The notes under the pieces: generated by a model
Seen by the model: only the letters and a program-made list of their open reading frames with translations
Database searches by the model: none
What the model was told of the DNA's origin: nothing
Assembly (NCBI GenBank): GCA_001414485.1
Contig: LLEY01000307.1
Span: forward strand, 1-37,618
Source of the DNA: Calycina herbarum
Lineage: Eukaryota; Ascomycota; Leotiomycetes; Helotiales; Pezizellaceae
DNA length: 37,618 bases
Direction of reading: 5' to 3'
Position numbers and translations under genes: made by a program
Shown here: positions 1-8,241 of the stretch, in pieces
How the letters are laid out: the number at the start of each line of letters is the position of its first letter
Position numbering within the stretch: the first letter of the stretch is position 1

Positions 1-460
1 TTTTTTCTTTCCCTCCCCCCCCCCCCCCCCCCGGCCCCGGCTTTGTAATGAATGGAATGGAATGGTGGGTAGGTAGGTTGGTAGGTTGGTAGTTGGGTAG
101 GTAGGTAGTTGGGCGCTTTACTTTTATTTTTATTTTTTATTTTTTATTTTTTATGCTTGATGGGAGGGAGTGATGGGTGGAGAAAGGAGGGGATGGGTGG
201 AGAGGATGGGAAGTAGTGGGTGGAGAGGATGGGTGGAGAGGATGGGAGAAGGGGATAGGAGGGGATGGGAGGGAGTGGGTGTTATTTAGTTTTGGTTTAC
301 GAGTTACTATCTATGAGAAAATGGACAGCAGACTTTGTAAAGTTTGACAAACATGGAGTAGTTAGGTAAATTGAGGAGATGATATGGTTAATGGGTGGAT
401 AGAAATAGGTAGGTAGGGTTTTGAAAAGCATGGTGAACCTGAAGAAGAAGAAAATTAGTG
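1..460. repeat. Low-complexity DNA at the left edge
   Basis: No gene is visible. The stretch holds an 18-base C run (15-32), GGTAGGTT/GGTAGTTG-type repeats (about 66-118), TTTTTA-type repeats (about 121-155) and diverged GGATGGGTGGAGA-type repeats (about 165-270). The G-rich repeats are irregular and are not the TTAGGG telomere unit. Long homopolymers like the C run are common sites of assembly error. Confidence 0.8.
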
Positions 461-1170
461 CTATTCGTAGGTTACCTGGTAAGTAATAGCTGTGAATAGA
501 CTTGGGCGGCGATACGATATTTCTTGTAAGTATCGTGATCTATATCGCTGATTATTATTAGATTACTTCTATCTGATAAAAACATTTATTGTTAAAAAAA
601 ATCGACGGGTTTTTAACGCTATTTTTAAAAAAAAGTTATTACATAAATCATAAATTTTAGCGGAAGGTTCTTATAATAAGAGGATTAGTCTCTCAAAGCT
701 TTAAATAAAGATAAATTTATTATATAAGGAAAATATAACTTTACTTTATTTTTATGTTTAGAGACTACTAGTAAGTATTCTATTAGCTCTTGACTGGAAG
801 ATCTATTTTCCTCTGGATAAAAAAACTTTTTTAGATTACTGATAAACGTTCTATTATCGGTTCTCTTTAGATATCTGATGTATTACTTGTTACGATATGA
901 TTATTATCATAGACTCTCTCTCGATATTGTCTCGATAATATCGTGGCTTAAGTCTGGCTACAGAAAATGAGGGGCTATTTGTAGGTTAGCTGTGAATAGC
1001 TGTGAACGACAAAAATAAGGGAAGATATACTGTGATTTATTAAGCTACTGAACAATAAATAGTTGGAGTAATGTTATTTGTAGGTTACGTTACTTGAAGA
1101 TTAAGGCCGGCTAATGGTACTAATTGTCGAGGTGCTACTGCTATTAGGAGGTTACCTATAAATAGCCATA
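461..1170. repeat. Dispersed GTAGGTTA-type repeats around the AT-rich block
   Basis: Variants of one motif recur at about 463 (CTATTCGTAGGTTACCTGG), 975 (CTATTTGTAGGTTAGCTG), 1075 (TTATTTGTAGGTTACGTTA) and 1141 (CTATTAGGAGGTTACCTAT), often followed by GTGAATAG. They flank the AT-rich block on both sides. They may be subterminal repeats of a degraded transposon. The rest of 960-1,650 is AT-rich and shows no gene. Confidence 0.45.
498..955. mobile_element. AT-rich MITE-like block with imperfect terminal inverted repeats
   Basis: A very AT-rich segment is bounded by imperfect inverted repeats of about 20 nt. The left end begins AGACTTGGGCGGCGATA and the right end, read on the minus strand, begins AGACTTAAGCCACGATA. 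The first mismatches are G-to-A, as RIP would produce. It has no coding capacity. Short direct repeats (TTAGATTACT) recur inside. No target-site duplication is clear, so the exact limits and transposon class are uncertain. It could be the core of a longer degraded element whose flanks carry the GTAGGTTA repeats. Confidence 0.4.
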
Positions 1171-1651
1171 ACAAAACAAAGGCATGCATGCGAGATGGAA
1201 GTATATCTCTTACCAGACTCAGACTCTAAAAGTTTGTCAGCAGTTCGAACCCCTTGAATATGTGAGATATGCATTATACCTTTTTATAAGAGGGTGATTA
1301 GAATCGCCCAAGTATATCCTGCCGAAGAATCTTTCTTTTTACCCTCGACGGTTCAAAGTAAAAGAAAAAGGACCTTTTGACTTCCTTGATTATATCGTTT
1401 GGTGAGTATTGGACTTTGTTTCTAAGACTTCGAAGAAACTGTCATTTCAGTTAGAATACATAATCTATTAATCAGACGATCAGATTTGGAAATTTATATT
1501 CGATGGTGTAGCAAGAGCTAACGATTGATATAATAGGGGTACAAGTATCTCAAAAGCAACGTTTCCCTCCCAGCCCCCAAAACTCCTGATATAACCCCTC
1601 AATTCGTGCAACGCCCCTCGCGTGACCAGAGCGAGTCACGAACCACCATAT

Positions 1652-3112
1652 TCATGACGCGCACTGGTATTCATTCTCACCCGTGTAATGGTCCAAATGC
1701 TGCATCGGATCCTCCATAAAATACTTATGAGGACAATGCCTAACAAGTTTGTCTTCCCCCTCATTTATTTCCTTCATCGTTGCCTCTTTATTCTTCCGGA
1801 TCTTCTCCATTTTGTCCTTCCCATAAACGATAGCTCTGGCTAGCCATTTGCTATGTGTTTCGTGCAGTGACAAAAAAGAAGGTTGGTCCTCGCCAGGAAG
1901 GGATTGACCCCCGAATATGCCACCTAGAAATAGTTTCTCTAATTTGAGATGTTGACGCATGGTTTCGAAGACGCTGGACCATTCCATAGTTGGCACTTCG
2001 AGCCATAATGATGTAAGCTTCAGAATTCGGAGGGTAGAGGCGTGGGCGATGAAGAAAGAAGAAATTTCCTCAACGTGACAGGTGACATTCCGTAGACGTA
2101 AATTGTGGAGGTTTGGAAAATGTGTGTTGGGGAAGATGGCGGATCAGTAAACTGGAACGCTTCTCCATCTCTCCCTGAAAACTGAAAGTTTGTGCGTGGT
2201 CGGACGTCCAAATTTTATGTCCAGACTCTCCAACTGCCTCGCTGACTTGAGAAGATTCCCTAGATTCCTATGTCGTTGTTCCAAAGTACCGGCGAGATCC
2301 TCCACGAAACTCAATTTCAAAGTTCGTAGGCGCCTGAAGACCGCGTCTATATGTACCGGTGGGTAGTCGAACAATCCCCCTCCTAAGCCCGTGATCCTCA
2401 AACTTTTCAAGTGAACATCATTCATCTCGGCAACCTCCAAACCATTGATCATACCCCTCACACATCTAAGATCAGACTCAATTCCGCCACATAACGAGGA
2501 TGCCGCGATTACCACAGGACATTCACAAATGCGTTTCAACCAAGGACTCTTCCCTGCATCCGGTCGCCCACTAATCACCATCTCTTCCAACCCCGAGAAC
2601 TTTCGGAGAACGTCCGACAAAATGTGGCAATCGGTGTTCGCAGAAGTTAGAGCCAATTGACTTTCCACTATGGACTTGTAAACCTTCCATCCTGTCTGCA
2701 ACTCATCCATCCAGGCGTTAAATACCTCACTACCCATGTCTTCTCTTACTCGAAACATAACTCTCATATCTCTTATCCACTCCTCTTTATCCATGTTCTC
2801 CAACCACATCTGTTCGTTTACGATCTTTCGCACATGTTTCTGCAGATGATTTTGTTCCGAGATCCCTTCAAGATTCACAAACGATCCAGCTGTGTACATG
2901 ACATGTAATTCCCTGACAAGATGGCGCTGCGAGATTACGGAGAAGTGTTTGCAGGTGAGGCGGAGGTTGCCCAGGTCGGGCAGCGGCAGGATACTGCATA
3001 TTTGATCGAGAACCTCGGGAGGGAGAAGGCGGATAATTGCAGGTGGTTAAGCGGGAGGTGGAGGTGGAGATAGAGCGCGGCTTTTGCGTGTCTTTTTGTT
3101 TGCTTTCGGCAT
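1652..3112 (-). pseudogene. F-box protein gene broken by two in-frame stop codons
   Basis: From the ATG at 3,112-3,110, one frame runs 487 codons to the stop at 1,652, interrupted only by TAA at 3,049-3,047 and TGA at 2,146-2,144. After a basic, proline-rich start there is a good F-box (LPPEVLDQICSILPLPDL, then LRLTCKHF) just past the first stop, followed by a leucine-rich C-terminal half such as fungal F-box proteins use to recognise targets. Intact members join SKP1-cullin ubiquitin ligases; the target here is unknown. The TAA fits CAA changed at CpA, the preferred RIP site, and the TGA fits TGG changed by G-to-A. No intron that removes either stop is visible. The next Met after the TAA lies beyond the F-box. 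A Tc1-like transposon starts about 110 bp upstream. Recent loss of function is likely; assembly error or stop readthrough is possible. Confidence 0.75.
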
Positions 3113-3222
3113 GGTGAGGGTCGCGTGTGTATGTGGTTGTGGCTGTGGTTGTGTGTCAAGAATGGGGGATAAAAGTGATGGTTTTGATCTATTGATTGAT
3201 GGATTCGATGATTACGAGTCTA

Positions 3223-3271
3223 CGGAGGTACAGCGTGTATTAAAGGTAACCCCCCCTCCCCTGCACCTGCA
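3223..3271 (+). repeat. Left terminal inverted repeat of the Tc1-like element
   Basis: It begins CGGAGGTACAGCGTGTATTA, contains a run of seven C and ends CTGCACCTGCA. It is the reverse complement of 3,991-4,041 except for two bases of homopolymer length. Confidence 0.9.
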
Positions 3272-3478
3272 GGTGGGGCGTAACCCTAAGCCTATTATAG
3301 TAATAAATCTACCCCAAAATGAAGCCTCGATGAAGCTCTTATAAACCATTCAAAAACTACTCGAAAAGCCCTCTATTCTAGCCAGAATAGAGGGTGTGTA
3401 CGACCTTATCGACGAACCAGTAGCCCCTCATGGCCTATTGCACACCCTCCTATCAAAAAACCACGAGCTGCAGAGCTT

Positions 3479-3844
3479 ACTCGAGACCAAAAGCGCGATG
3501 TAAAGCTCCTCCATAATATCGGTTAGTCCTACGGACAGATACACAACCAGTTTGGCTACATAGTACGGCAGATAGGCAAGGCATGTACGCAGCAAGCTAC
3601 GCCTCGTAAGAAGGGAAATGTCAGAGCGAAACCTACTCTTACGCAGGCCCAGATAGAGGAACTGGTGGAGTTTGTATGCGCTTCTTCAAAGAACCGGCGG
3701 ATGTCATACGCGCAGCTTGCAGAAGTCCTCGAGTTTAGAGTCAAAAGAGATGCTATTCGCAACGCCCTCTTACGAGAAGGTTTCCACCGTCGTCTTGCAA
3801 TGCGTAAGCCTCCGATTACAGAGAAGAACCGACAGCCTTATTAA
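3479..3844 (+). pseudogene. Tc1-like transposase N-terminal DNA-binding region
   Basis: The frame contains LTRDQKRDVKLLHNIG, then a stop (TAG 3,524-3,526), then SYGQIHNQFGY, IVRQIGKAC, a basic stretch ATPRKKGN, then LTQAQIEELVEFVCAS, MSYAQLAEVLEF and GFHRRLAMRKPPITEKNRQ, ending at TAA 3,842-3,844. This is the order of the helix-turn-helix regions of fungal Tc1-like transposases. It stops just before the point where the catalytic core would begin. Apart from the one TAG (compatible with CAG before mutation), the DNA-binding half reads cleanly. The true start codon is not clear; the frame can be followed back to about 3,410. Confidence 0.75.
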
Positions 3845-3990
3845 GAGTATACATGATAGATGCCAGGCTGTAATTGATGCAAATGGGCTATTCACAAAGT
3901 ACTAGAATAATAGTAATAGCAATAACCTCATAAAGTCCAAAATGTTGCTTCAATGATACTTCCTAATTAGGTGTAGTTTGTACTCGCTAA

Positions 3991-4041
3991 TGCAGGTGCA
4001 GGGGAGGGGGGGGGTTACCTTTAATACACGCTGTACCTCCG
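3991..4041 (-). repeat. Right terminal inverted repeat of the Tc1-like element
   Basis: Starts TGCAGGTGCAGGGGA, has a nine-G run and ends CTGTACCTCCG before the flanking TA. It mirrors 3,223-3,271. Confidence 0.9.
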
Positions 4042-4259
4042 TAAGTTGTCCGTAAGGACCAACAGTCTAAATATGTTCCAAGGGCTTATTAAGCACCAAG
4101 ATTTGGCCCCCAAATCACCTGATTTATGACATTGTGCTTTTTTGTAGTTGAGTTGGGGAAGACGCGGGGTTGACACGATGCGATGTCATGTTCTCGGCGG
4201 CGGCTATCGCTGAAATTCACTGGGAATAATCATTCTAGATGCCTGGAAAAATTTATTTG

Positions 4260-4420
4260 CATTTACCAAAAGAAGTACTGTCACGTTAGTCACGTGATCC
4301 TACCAAGCTCGAGCTCGGTGGGGTTATAGTGGGGATCATCCAGGCGCACCAGTATATAAGGCCTTATGCTCACCCTCTTCAAACTACAAGCTTTTACCTC
4401 TCAATTAATACTTCAATAAC
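4260..4420 (+). promoter_or_regulatory. Orphan promoter-like segment with TATA box
   Basis: An E-box-like GTCACGTGATC is followed about 60 bp later by a strong TATA element (GTATATAAGG near 4,351) and a pyrimidine-rich stretch such as surrounds fungal transcription starts. No convincing gene follows; the first ATG opens a frame of only 29 codons. It may be a remnant transposon promoter or solo LTR, or drive a non-coding RNA. Confidence 0.35.
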
Positions 4421-4482
4421 TCTTTTGCCTATTTAAACGTCCCTAATTTATGCTCCTGACAATACGTCACAAGTACCATATT

Positions 4483-4651
4483 GGCTTACTGCTAAATCTC
4501 TGGCTTACCCGTGGCTACTTTTTGGGCCCCCAAACTTGATGTTTGGCTTACTCGACATTTGTTCCACTTACTTGGTAATTTTATAGCTTACCCACAATTT
4601 TCTTTTTGGCCCCCAAGCATTCTTTGGCTTACTGCATAATTGGTGGCTTAC
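4483..4651 (+). repeat. Cluster of GGCTTAC heptamers
   Basis: Exact GGCTTAC occurs at 4,483, 4,502, 4,545, 4,626 and 4,645, with one-mismatch copies at 4,565 and 4,585. The outer pairs are each spaced 19 bp and the inner copies about 41-43 bp apart. GGCCCCCAA occurs at 4,525 and 4,608 within the cluster and once more at 4,105. Such spacing is typical of subterminal transposase-binding repeats or of a regulatory array. The function is unknown. Confidence 0.55.
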
Positions 4652-5392
4652 TGGTACTCTTAAGTTACACAAAACTCGTGCCAGGTACCTCCGTCATTTT
4701 TTGATTTGTGTCATAGTTGTGATATAATTAAATCTTTCAGAAAGTACTGTACTTTGATATAAGGACCAGCTATCTTATATATGTTATTCGTTTGATATCG
4801 TGCTGATTGTATATATATCCTGATCGCGAGAAAAGGTCAGAGAACGTCGGGGTACGCGGAAGTGGGAAACCTTCATTTGCAAAGGGTTAGTGGCCTGAAC
4901 TTTGTTGTCAGTTGGCAAAGCTTGCTGAACCTCTGGCCGCTTTCGTGGATGTTGTATTGCATGGTTCCCTAGAAGCAGTTTCATATTTGAGAAGGTGAGA
5001 AGCAGAATGCCGTATTTATTTTGGATGAATTGCAGAGCAGAGTAGCGAAGGAATGCTGATATGCTGGAATGTTCTCAATAAAGATACCACATCTTCGTTG
5101 GATGGTGTTGAATCGTTTGACCTGCGCCTGAAACCTTGGAATTTCCACAAAAAAGGATGGCTCCTAAAACATATCAATTTCACCATCCAGATAATATGGA
5201 AACTTGAATTAAATCTCCAATGCATTTCGACGAAAACATATGCATTGCCAAAGAAACCGGACCGTAGGTGTTGGTAATGTACAGCTTGATCCTTTCGTGT
5301 CCAGCATCAATCCCCTCTTCCACCCAGAACCTTCTAATGCCAACTCCAGCAAGACTGATCACCGCACCCCTTCGTCTCTTCCCATTCCACAT
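4652..5392. other. Non-coding stretch downstream of COX9
   Basis: No conserved reading frame is visible on either strand. The right part is presumably the 3' untranslated region of COX9, which ends at 5,393 on the minus strand. Short frames here have no recognisable domain and overlap each other. Confidence 0.6.
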
Positions 5393-6040
5393 CTATGCTG
5401 CTGCGTTTGCCGCTCTCTGGTCCTCGAGTTTTGCGTAGTAAAGATCGCGCTTTCGGACGGCTGGGACGTGGTATCCGTACCAGAAGGCGTATCCAAAGGC
5501 TGTTCCGAGACCTGTTTGGAAATTTGTTAGCTTCTACTCAAGGTCGGATGTTCTTTGTGAGTATATCGAGATCTCTCTACTGGTCATTTATCCCGGCTAG
5601 ATACAATCGTCGCTGGAGGCTTCATAAACACAGCAGAGCCCAACGCCCTCTCTCCGATATACATTCGTCGAAAGAGGATTCACAGATAGCTTCCAGAGAG
5701 GTTTGGGCGAAACCTGGCCAGGTGTTGCATGCGCAGAGCTTCGATGTTCATATCCGTCTTCTCCTGCCCCAATCTCATGACACACCACCCTCCCTTTCCC
5801 TCCCCACTGAGCAAATCCAAGGCATGCACGGTCGGTATAGTCGGACATAGGAAGGATAATCTCGAAATTGATATCACTTACCACCAGCGACACTGAGGTC
5901 AAGGACGAGGCCCCGTCGGAGCATCTGGAAGAAACAAGTCAGCCCATAATTCTGAAGCTTCCCAGTCACGATTGCAATCATGCAAAGCTTGCTGGGACAT
6001 AGAAATATATACATACTCCGGTGATTGGTTTGATTGGCAT
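5393..6040 (-). CDS. COX9: Cytochrome c oxidase subunit COX9 (yeast subunit VIIa)
   Basis: Small nuclear-encoded subunit of respiratory complex IV in the inner mitochondrial membrane. It has three exons: 6,040-6,017, 5,924-5,882 and 5,511-5,393, giving 61 residues. The protein starts MPIKPITG, continues MLRRGLVLDLSVAGG, then a membrane segment TAFGYAFWYGYHVPAV and a charged tail KRDLYYAKLEDQRAAN. This matches the family: an N-terminal PITG motif, one transmembrane helix containing WYGYH, and a length near the yeast protein. Splice sites are GTATGT and GTAAGT donors with CAG acceptors, and the frame is kept through all three exons. The first exon has only eight codons and intron 2 is long (370 nt). 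The gene is divergent from TAF8, with 347 bp between the start codons, so they probably share a promoter region. Confidence 0.93.
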
Positions 6041-6387
6041 TCTGTATGATTTGTAGACTTTTCGTGGGTCTTTCAATTGTAGTTTCTTGTCGTAAGGAGG
6101 TTGTCGTTGAAATCAGATCATGCCAATTGGAAAGAGACTAAGCGCCGGACGCCCGCCTGGATTGTGAGGCACCGACCGAAATTCCACCGATTCGAGCCCC
6201 AAAGCTCAAGGCTGTAACTTTCAACACTTCACCAACAAGTTTGCGCGACAACGATTGTTACCACCTACAACACTTCGAACTCGAATTCGACTTCCGATGA
6301 TGAGAGCGCTATCAAAGACGAGGTGATACTCTCTTTTTCCATTGAGCACACGCGTGCGCGCAACAACGTAAATCGAGGCCGCCCACC
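6041..6387. promoter_or_regulatory. Shared divergent promoter of COX9 and TAF8
   Basis: The 347 bp between the two start codons must hold both promoters. It lacks a clear TATA box and contains CT- and GA-rich stretches, as often seen at fungal housekeeping genes. No specific factor site can be assigned with confidence. Confidence 0.6.
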
Positions 6388-7381
6388 ATGGCTCCCATTT
6401 CCCCTGTCTCTCGAAAGCGATCGACTCCCTCACACAGCGACGACGACCTCACAGATGTCCATCCAAGCAAGAAGAGATGCGTCGAACCTACTTTGCCCCA
6501 TACACCTCCTCCAGATACTCCTTTGGATGCGCCGACAGAACGAGCGCCAGACTTCGAAGATGAACCTAGAACGCTTTTGCGACGCCAGATAGCAATGACC
6601 TTGAAGCATGTGGGATTTAACAGTTCTGAACCTGAGGCTATGGAGTCTTTCTGTATGGCGGTTGAGACCTGTTAGTATACACCATTCTTCTGTTGCGGAC
6701 CTCGCGCTCTAAACTCCGCTATCAGATTTCGAGCAATTCGCTTCAAACATAACATTAAGCATGCACAACTCGAGACGATCGCTACCCATACCTGCCGATT
6801 TCAAGTACGGCCTGTCTGCCATGGCTCTACCGCTATTGTCACTTGAACCCCATCTCAACCCGCCCGTACCCCCCATAAAACAATTACCGGCCGAACCACC
6901 CGAAGAGTCCAAGTCGTTTTCTACAGTTGCATTATTGGGCAAGGAGTTGGATGGCAATGTCGACAAAAAGGCTTTACGGCAGATACCGAAGAACTTCCCC
7001 TCGTTTCCGAGTAAACATACATACAAATGGAGCGAAAAGGAATCTCAACGAGAGACGGATCCAAGGAAGATTCGAGAAGAGGCTGCGAAGGCAGCAAGGC
7101 AGGCGGAGGAGGCACTTCGTCGTCTGGTAAATGTAGGAAAAGCGGGCAAAGAGAAGAACGTAAAGAAAAATGCGAGCAAGGATCCACGAAGCAAAGAGAG
7201 GCATGATATGTGGGAAGAAACGATGGAGACATTCATGGTGGGGCAACAACAACATTTCGCAGTGGGAGAACACAATGGAAATGATGATAGGAGCATGATT
7301 GTCAATTCCGAGAGACAGTTTTTCCGAAAAGGAGCTGTCACGAAGAGAAAACCACCAAAACCAACGGGGGAACCGGCGTAA
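6388..7381 (+). CDS. TAF8: TFIID subunit TAF8
   Basis: Histone-fold subunit of general transcription factor TFIID; in yeast it pairs with Taf10. It has two exons (6,388-6,670 and 6,726-7,381; donor GTTAGT, acceptor ATCAG), encoding 312 residues. After a basic start (SRKRSTPSHSDDD) comes the histone-fold or Bromo_TP-type domain: LLRRQIAMTLKHVGF, EAMESFCMAVETYFEQFA, LSMHNSRRSLPIPADFKYGL. The TAF8 C-terminal domain follows, with LLSLEPHLNPPVPP and the signature IPKNFPSFPSKHTYKW. The tail is a charged, probably coiled segment (REEAAKAARQAEEALRRL) and a lysine-rich end. The splice joins the codon for Tyr in VETYFEQF, which supports the intron. Confidence 0.92.
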
Positions 7382-8037
7382 TTTGCATTTGGAATAGGTA
7401 ACGGGATGGGGTTTTGATCTAATTTAGCGTGGTGTTGGGGATTGGGCATGAGCATGATTTTGCAAGGCTTGTAAATAGGAACCGTACATAGTATGGCCTG
7501 AAGGTGCGGAAGAAATGCACTCTGTACAAATACCCCCCTTCCTTGATTGCAGGTTAGGCATGGATCTCCTGGATTTCCTCACTTTTTGGTTTTACTGCTA
7601 ACAATCGAGTGGTTTCTGCTTTATTTGCGTTTTCTCTCACAGTACAACATGGCACATCTCATTTCCACAATCATCACCAAGATCTCATCTCAAGACTAGC
7701 CATTTTTTCAGGTCGGTATCAGCAAAGCGCGACTCATAAGAGCGGCTCAATTTACTGAGATAAGGAACTTCTTCTTGAGGCATGGATCCTCTTTTACATA
7801 TGGGGCTACATCTCTATTCGGTTCCGTCATGTGTAGTTTCAGCCTTGTCTAATGCTCAGCTCAAGGCACAGTTGGGTAATATACTCCTTCCAATGAACCA
7901 GAAATGGATAGTAGCAGGGGGCTCTCTGGACAGTAATGTCTATAGGAGATGGATGGTCCTTCAAAGACAGGTCCCTCCCCATCCAAAACTTATCAAAACC
8001 CTCAATTCAAGATATTCACCCTTCCGTCCTCGCAAAC
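7382..8037. other. Non-coding stretch downstream of TAF8
   Basis: It contains the TAF8 3' region and AT/CT-mixed sequence. Frames present are short and unrecognised. The last 150 bp precede a fragment of a secreted-protein gene and share GATAGTAGCAG with the upstream region of the related copy at 11,062, which suggests that upstream sequence was duplicated too. Confidence 0.5.
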
Positions 8038-8241
8038 ATGCAAATCAAGCCCCTCCTCTCCCTAGCCAGCAGCTCCATTATTCGACCCAAATTTGTCCTG
8101 GAGTTTCGAGTCCTCAGACCTGGACGCGGTGGACCAGATCTCCTAGTTGTTGGCAGACAAAAAAGGGGGGTTTCTTGCTTTCGTTGGGTGATATGGCTGT
8201 CAACCTTCACCAAAAGAGATATAAAAGCTAGGAATTCATAA
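8038..8241 (+). pseudogene. Fragment of secreted-protein gene, paralogue of 11,062
   Basis: The ATG context and about 45 bp of the signal-peptide region match the gene at 11,062 almost base for base (both encode MQIKP, then a short Leu/Ala/Ser stretch with LASS). After about residue 12 the similarity ends, and the frame runs on as 67 unrelated residues to a stop. The mature protein region of the family is absent. It is best read as a duplicated, truncated signal-peptide exon rather than a working gene; a fused new small protein cannot be excluded. Confidence 0.5.

Larger units (their letters stand above)
3223..4041 (+). mobile_element. Tc1/mariner-like deletion derivative, 819 bp, with long TIRs
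   Basis: The element is framed by inverted repeats of 49 and 51 bp that match except for the length of one C/G run (7 versus 9). It is flanked by TA on both sides (3,221-3,222 and 4,042-4,043), the target used by the Tc1/mariner superfamily. Inside is only the N-terminal part of a transposase; the DDE catalytic domain is missing. It is therefore non-autonomous and would need a transposase supplied elsewhere. The close TIR match and normal GC content suggest it is far younger, or less hit by RIP, than the block at 23-36 kb. It sits just upstream of the broken F-box gene and may have separated it from its promoter. Confidence 0.85.

Noticed and set aside
60..290. Telomere-like G/T-rich repeats
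   Set aside because: Units are irregular (GGTAGGTT, GGATGGGTGG) and not TTAGGG; they are simple microsatellite DNA.
1235..1260. tRNA-like GTTCGAACCCC
   Set aside because: Only the B-box-like piece is present; no cloverleaf or A box could be folded around it.
4184..4462. Possible solo LTR (TGTCA...TGACA ends around a TATA promoter)
   Set aside because: Flanking 5-mers (TGCGA and ATACG) do not match and no second copy is in the window; kept only as a promoter-like feature.
5597..5902. Minus-strand frames overlapping COX9 intron 2
   Set aside because: They fall inside the intron defined by clear splice sites and have no family signature.
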